DNA of 64,000 bases from Stenotrophomonas nitritireducens (GTDB lineage Bacteria; Pseudomonadota; Gammaproteobacteria; Xanthomonadales; Xanthomonadaceae), in assembly GCF_001700965.1 (NCBI RefSeq), contig NZ_CP016756.1, forward strand, positions 2,718,501 through 2,782,500, read 5' to 3'. The notes under the pieces are model-generated. The model searched no databases and was not told the origin of the DNA. It worked only from the letters and a program-made list of their open reading frames with translations. Below are positions 61,950 through 64,000 of this stretch, in pieces; position 1 is the stretch's first letter, and every line of letters begins with the position of its first letter. A program made the position numbers and the translations under genes.

Positions 61950-63458
61950 ATGAGCGCTGCCGCGCCCAATTCCGCATCAACCCCGGCGCCCGTGCCGGAG
62001 TTCAAGACCACCCTCGGTCACCCGCGTCCGCTATGGATGCTGTTCATGACCGAGTTCTGGGAACGCTTTGCGTTCTACGGCATCCGCTGGGCACTGGTGT
62101 TGTACATCGTGGCGCAGTTCCATGGCGGCAACGCCGCGGGCGAAACGCCGGCCAATCACACCTACGGTGCCTACCTGGCGCTGGTGTATGCGGCAGCGAT
62201 CTTCGGTGGCTATGCGGCCGACCGGATCATCGGCTACCAACGATCGATCCTGATGGGCGCGGTGATCATGGCCGCAGGCCTGTTCATGATCGCCATACCC
62301 AATCCGCAGATCTTCAACCTGGGCCTGGCCACGATCATCGTCGGCAACGGCCTGTTCAAACCCAACATTTCCACCATGGTGGGCAAGCTGTACAAGCTGG
62401 ATGACGAGCGCCGTGACTCGGGCTTCACCATCTTCTACATGGGCATCAACATGGGTGCGATGATCTCGCCGATCCTCACCCAGATCCTGGCGCAGAAGGT
62501 GTTCGGCACCGACGCCATGCCGGCCTACAAGATGGTGTTCATCGCCTCGGGCATCGGCATGCTGGTCAGCCTGCTGTGGTTCCAGTTGGAGCGCCGCCAC
62601 CTCAAGGGCATTGGTGCACCGTTGCCGGACAAGCAGGGCAGCGGCCCGGTGATCAAGACCGCCGTCGCCTGCCTGGTGGCCATCCCGGTGATGTACGGCC
62701 TGCTCAATGCCGGCGCCAACGTGCTGCAGGTGATCCTCACCATCATGTTCATCGGCCTGGGCATCATGTTGCTGCTCGAAGGCAACCGCGAAGGCAAGGT
62801 CTCGCGCAACCGCGTGATCGCGATGCTGATCATCTTCACCTTCAACGTGCTGTTCTGGATGTTCTTCGAACAGGCCGGCAGCTCCTTCACCTTCCTGGCC
62901 GATCGCATCGTCGACCGCCAGTTCGGTGACTGGACCTTCCCGACCGCCTGGTTCCAGTCGGTCAACTCGATTGCCATCATCACCCTGGCGCCGGTCCTGG
63001 CCTGGTTGTGGGTGCGCCTGGGCAAGGCCAATCCGTCGATTCCGCGCAAGTTCGGCCTGGGCCTGATTTTCAACGGCCTGGCCTTCCTGCTGCTGATGTT
63101 CGCCCTGTCCAGCCTGCTCGACCCGGGCACCAACAAGATCCCGTTCTGGACCCTGTTCGCGGTTTACTGGATCCAGTCCATCGGTGAGCTGTGCCTGTCG
63201 CCGATCGGTCTGTCGATGGTGACCAAGCTGGCGCCGGTGCGTCTGGTCGGTTTCGCGATGGGTGGCTGGTTCCTGTCCACCGGCATCGGCAACAATCTGG
63301 CCGGTCTGTTCGCAGGCCACGTCAGCGGCGCCGGTGGCATGACCGTGCAGTCGGCCCATGCCGGTTACACGATGGGTTTCTGGATCCTGATCGGCGGCGG
63401 TGTACTGCTGTTCCTGATCGCCCCGCTGGTGCAGAAACTGATGCACGGTGTGAAGTAA
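61950..63458 (+). CDS. Proton-dependent oligopeptide transporter (POT/PTR2 family)
   Basis: 502 residues, 14 membrane helices. The helix-1 motif EFWERFAFYGIRWAL corresponds to the POT ExxERFxYYG signature (proton-coupling Glu and Arg), with GGYAADRIIGYQRSILMGAV after helix 2 and NPFFF-like (FYMGINMGAMISPIL) helix-5 region. Imports di- and tripeptides with protons. CAGGGGACACCGC precedes ATG 61950. It is followed after 10 bases by the lipoprotein gene at 63469, likely the same transcript. Confidence 0.93.
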   Translation: MSAAAPNSASTPAPVPEFKTTLGHPRPLWMLFMTEFWERFAFYGIRWALVLYIVAQFHGGNAAGETPANHTYGAYLALVYAAAIFGGYAADRIIGYQRSILMGAVIMAAGLFMIAIPNPQIFNLGLATIIVGNGLFKPNISTMVGKLYKLDDERRDSGFTIFYMGINMGAMISPILTQILAQKVFGTDAMPAYKMVFIASGIGMLVSLLWFQLERRHLKGIGAPLPDKQGSGPVIKTAVACLVAIPVMYGLLNAGANVLQVILTIMFIGLGIMLLLEGNREGKVSRNRVIAMLIIFTFNVLFWMFFEQAGSSFTFLADRIVDRQFGDWTFPTAWFQSVNSIAIITLAPVLAWLWVRLGKANPSIPRKFGLGLIFNGLAFLLLMFALSSLLDPGTNKIPFWTLFAVYWIQSIGELCLSPIGLSMVTKLAPVRLVGFAMGGWFLSTGIGNNLAGLFAGHVSGAGGMTVQSAHAGYTMGFWILIGGGVLLFLIAPLVQKLMHGVK

Positions 63459-63468
63459 GGAGTTAGCG

Positions 63469-64000
63469 ATGAAACAGCTGGTCGGAATGGTTCCCCTGTT
63501 GCTCACCGTGGCGCTGGCTGGCTGCAGCCAACCACCGCCTGCGGCACCGGAAAAGGTGCAGCCACTGGATACCTCCGAGCAGAAGGCGCCGGTGGCTGAC
63601 ACCAGCCAGCCGGTTGCCTCGGGCAATACCCCCACCGCAGCGGATATCGCTGCGGTGGCCGGGCTCAACGCCCAGTTCGACCCGGCCCGCGACCCGGTCG
63701 CGGATCTGGAAACGGCCAAGGTCGAAGCCCAGCGCGGCGGCAAGCGGATCATGCTGGACGTGGGCGGCGAGTGGTGCTCGTGGTGCCACCTGCTGGACGC
63801 CTTCATGGAAGGCGATTCGGAGCTGCGCCGCTTCCGCGATGCCAATTACGTGTGGATGAAGGTCAACTACAGTCCCGAGAACGAGAACGCCGAGTTCTTG
63901 GCGCGCTTCCCGGAGATCAAGGGCTATCCGCATCTGTTCGTGCTGGACGCCGAAGGCCAGCTTCTGCATTCGCAGTTCACCGGCGATCTGGAGAAGGGCA
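63469..64000 (+). CDS. Thioredoxin-fold lipoprotein (partial, cut by window end)
   Basis: The first 177 codons are present. A lipoprotein signal peptide (MKQLVGMVPLLLTVALAGCS, lipobox LAGC, C19) is followed by a Pro/Ala/Thr-rich spacer and a DUF255/thioredoxin-like domain with a WCSWC active site near 104-108 and a cis-Pro loop GYPHLFVLD. Likely a periplasmic thiol-disulfide protein. AGGAG six bases before ATG 63469. The end lies outside the window. Confidence 0.85.
   Translation, partial: MKQLVGMVPLLLTVALAGCSQPPPAAPEKVQPLDTSEQKAPVADTSQPVASGNTPTAADIAAVAGLNAQFDPARDPVADLETAKVEAQRGGKRIMLDVGGEWCSWCHLLDAFMEGDSELRRFRDANYVWMKVNYSPENENAEFLARFPEIKGYPHLFVLDAEGQLLHSQFTGDLEKG

Overview
The window is a piece of a high-GC gammaproteobacterial chromosome, almost certainly Stenotrophomonas or a close Xanthomonadaceae relative. 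The evidence is an Ax21-family outer-membrane protein, a tryptophan 2,3-dioxygenase very close to the Xanthomonas enzyme, a split class II ribonucleotide reductase, a 'ligand-binding SH3' protein in a branched-chain keto acid dehydrogenase operon, and several dispersed palindromic repeat families, including a GTAG-type family known from S. maltophilia. Most genes look like housekeeping or lineage-core genes. No rRNA, tRNA, prophage, CRISPR array or full-size insertion sequence was recognised.

Layout. 0.2-4.3 kb: class II ribonucleotide reductase as nrdJa and nrdJb with a lysine-rich histone H1-like gene between them. 4.4-8.7 kb is accessory: a low-GC pair of translationally coupled exported proteins, a REP-associated tyrosine transposase (RAYT) with its REPs, and a decayed type VI secretion cargo module (PAAR, DUF4123 adaptor, truncated effector start). 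8.7-20.3 kb: a membrane gluzincin protease, an Old Yellow Enzyme, esterase and lipase, a GST, an HPP membrane protein, a TorF-like outer-membrane protein and an M23 peptidase. 20.3-22.9 kb: bioA-bioD and a small insertion that duplicates the bioD 3' end. 23-28.1 kb: a PQQ glucose/quinate-type dehydrogenase, then an operon of an SPFH protein, a zinc-ribbon membrane protein and a 50-residue zinc-ribbon protein. 28.2-35 kb: DUF1428, a porin, DUF6165 and a copper module (copZ-like gene divergent from copA-cueR, with two MerR-type operators).

35-48 kb: ax21, yehS, an oxidoreductase-lipocalin pair, a DUF3772 mechanosensitive channel, opgB and a ubiB-type kinase. 48-56 kb: DUF808, an ECF sigma factor with a membrane partner, a GGDEF diguanylate cyclase, two SDR proteins, a VOC protein, DUF998 and a zinc-finger protein. 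56.1-60.1 kb (minus strand): branched-chain 2-oxoacid dehydrogenase E1alpha, E1beta, SH3 protein and E2, ending at a strong terminator. 60.9-64 kb: kynA, a POT peptide transporter and the start of a thioredoxin-fold lipoprotein cut by the window end.

A recurrent theme is repeat activity. At least five palindromic families fill most intergenic gaps, often as short tandem arrays (119, 141, 146 and about 188 bp periods). Two copies lie in frame inside coding sequence, in the interdomain linkers of NrdJb and of the dehydrogenase E2. Product names rest on reading the translated sequence; nothing was searched.
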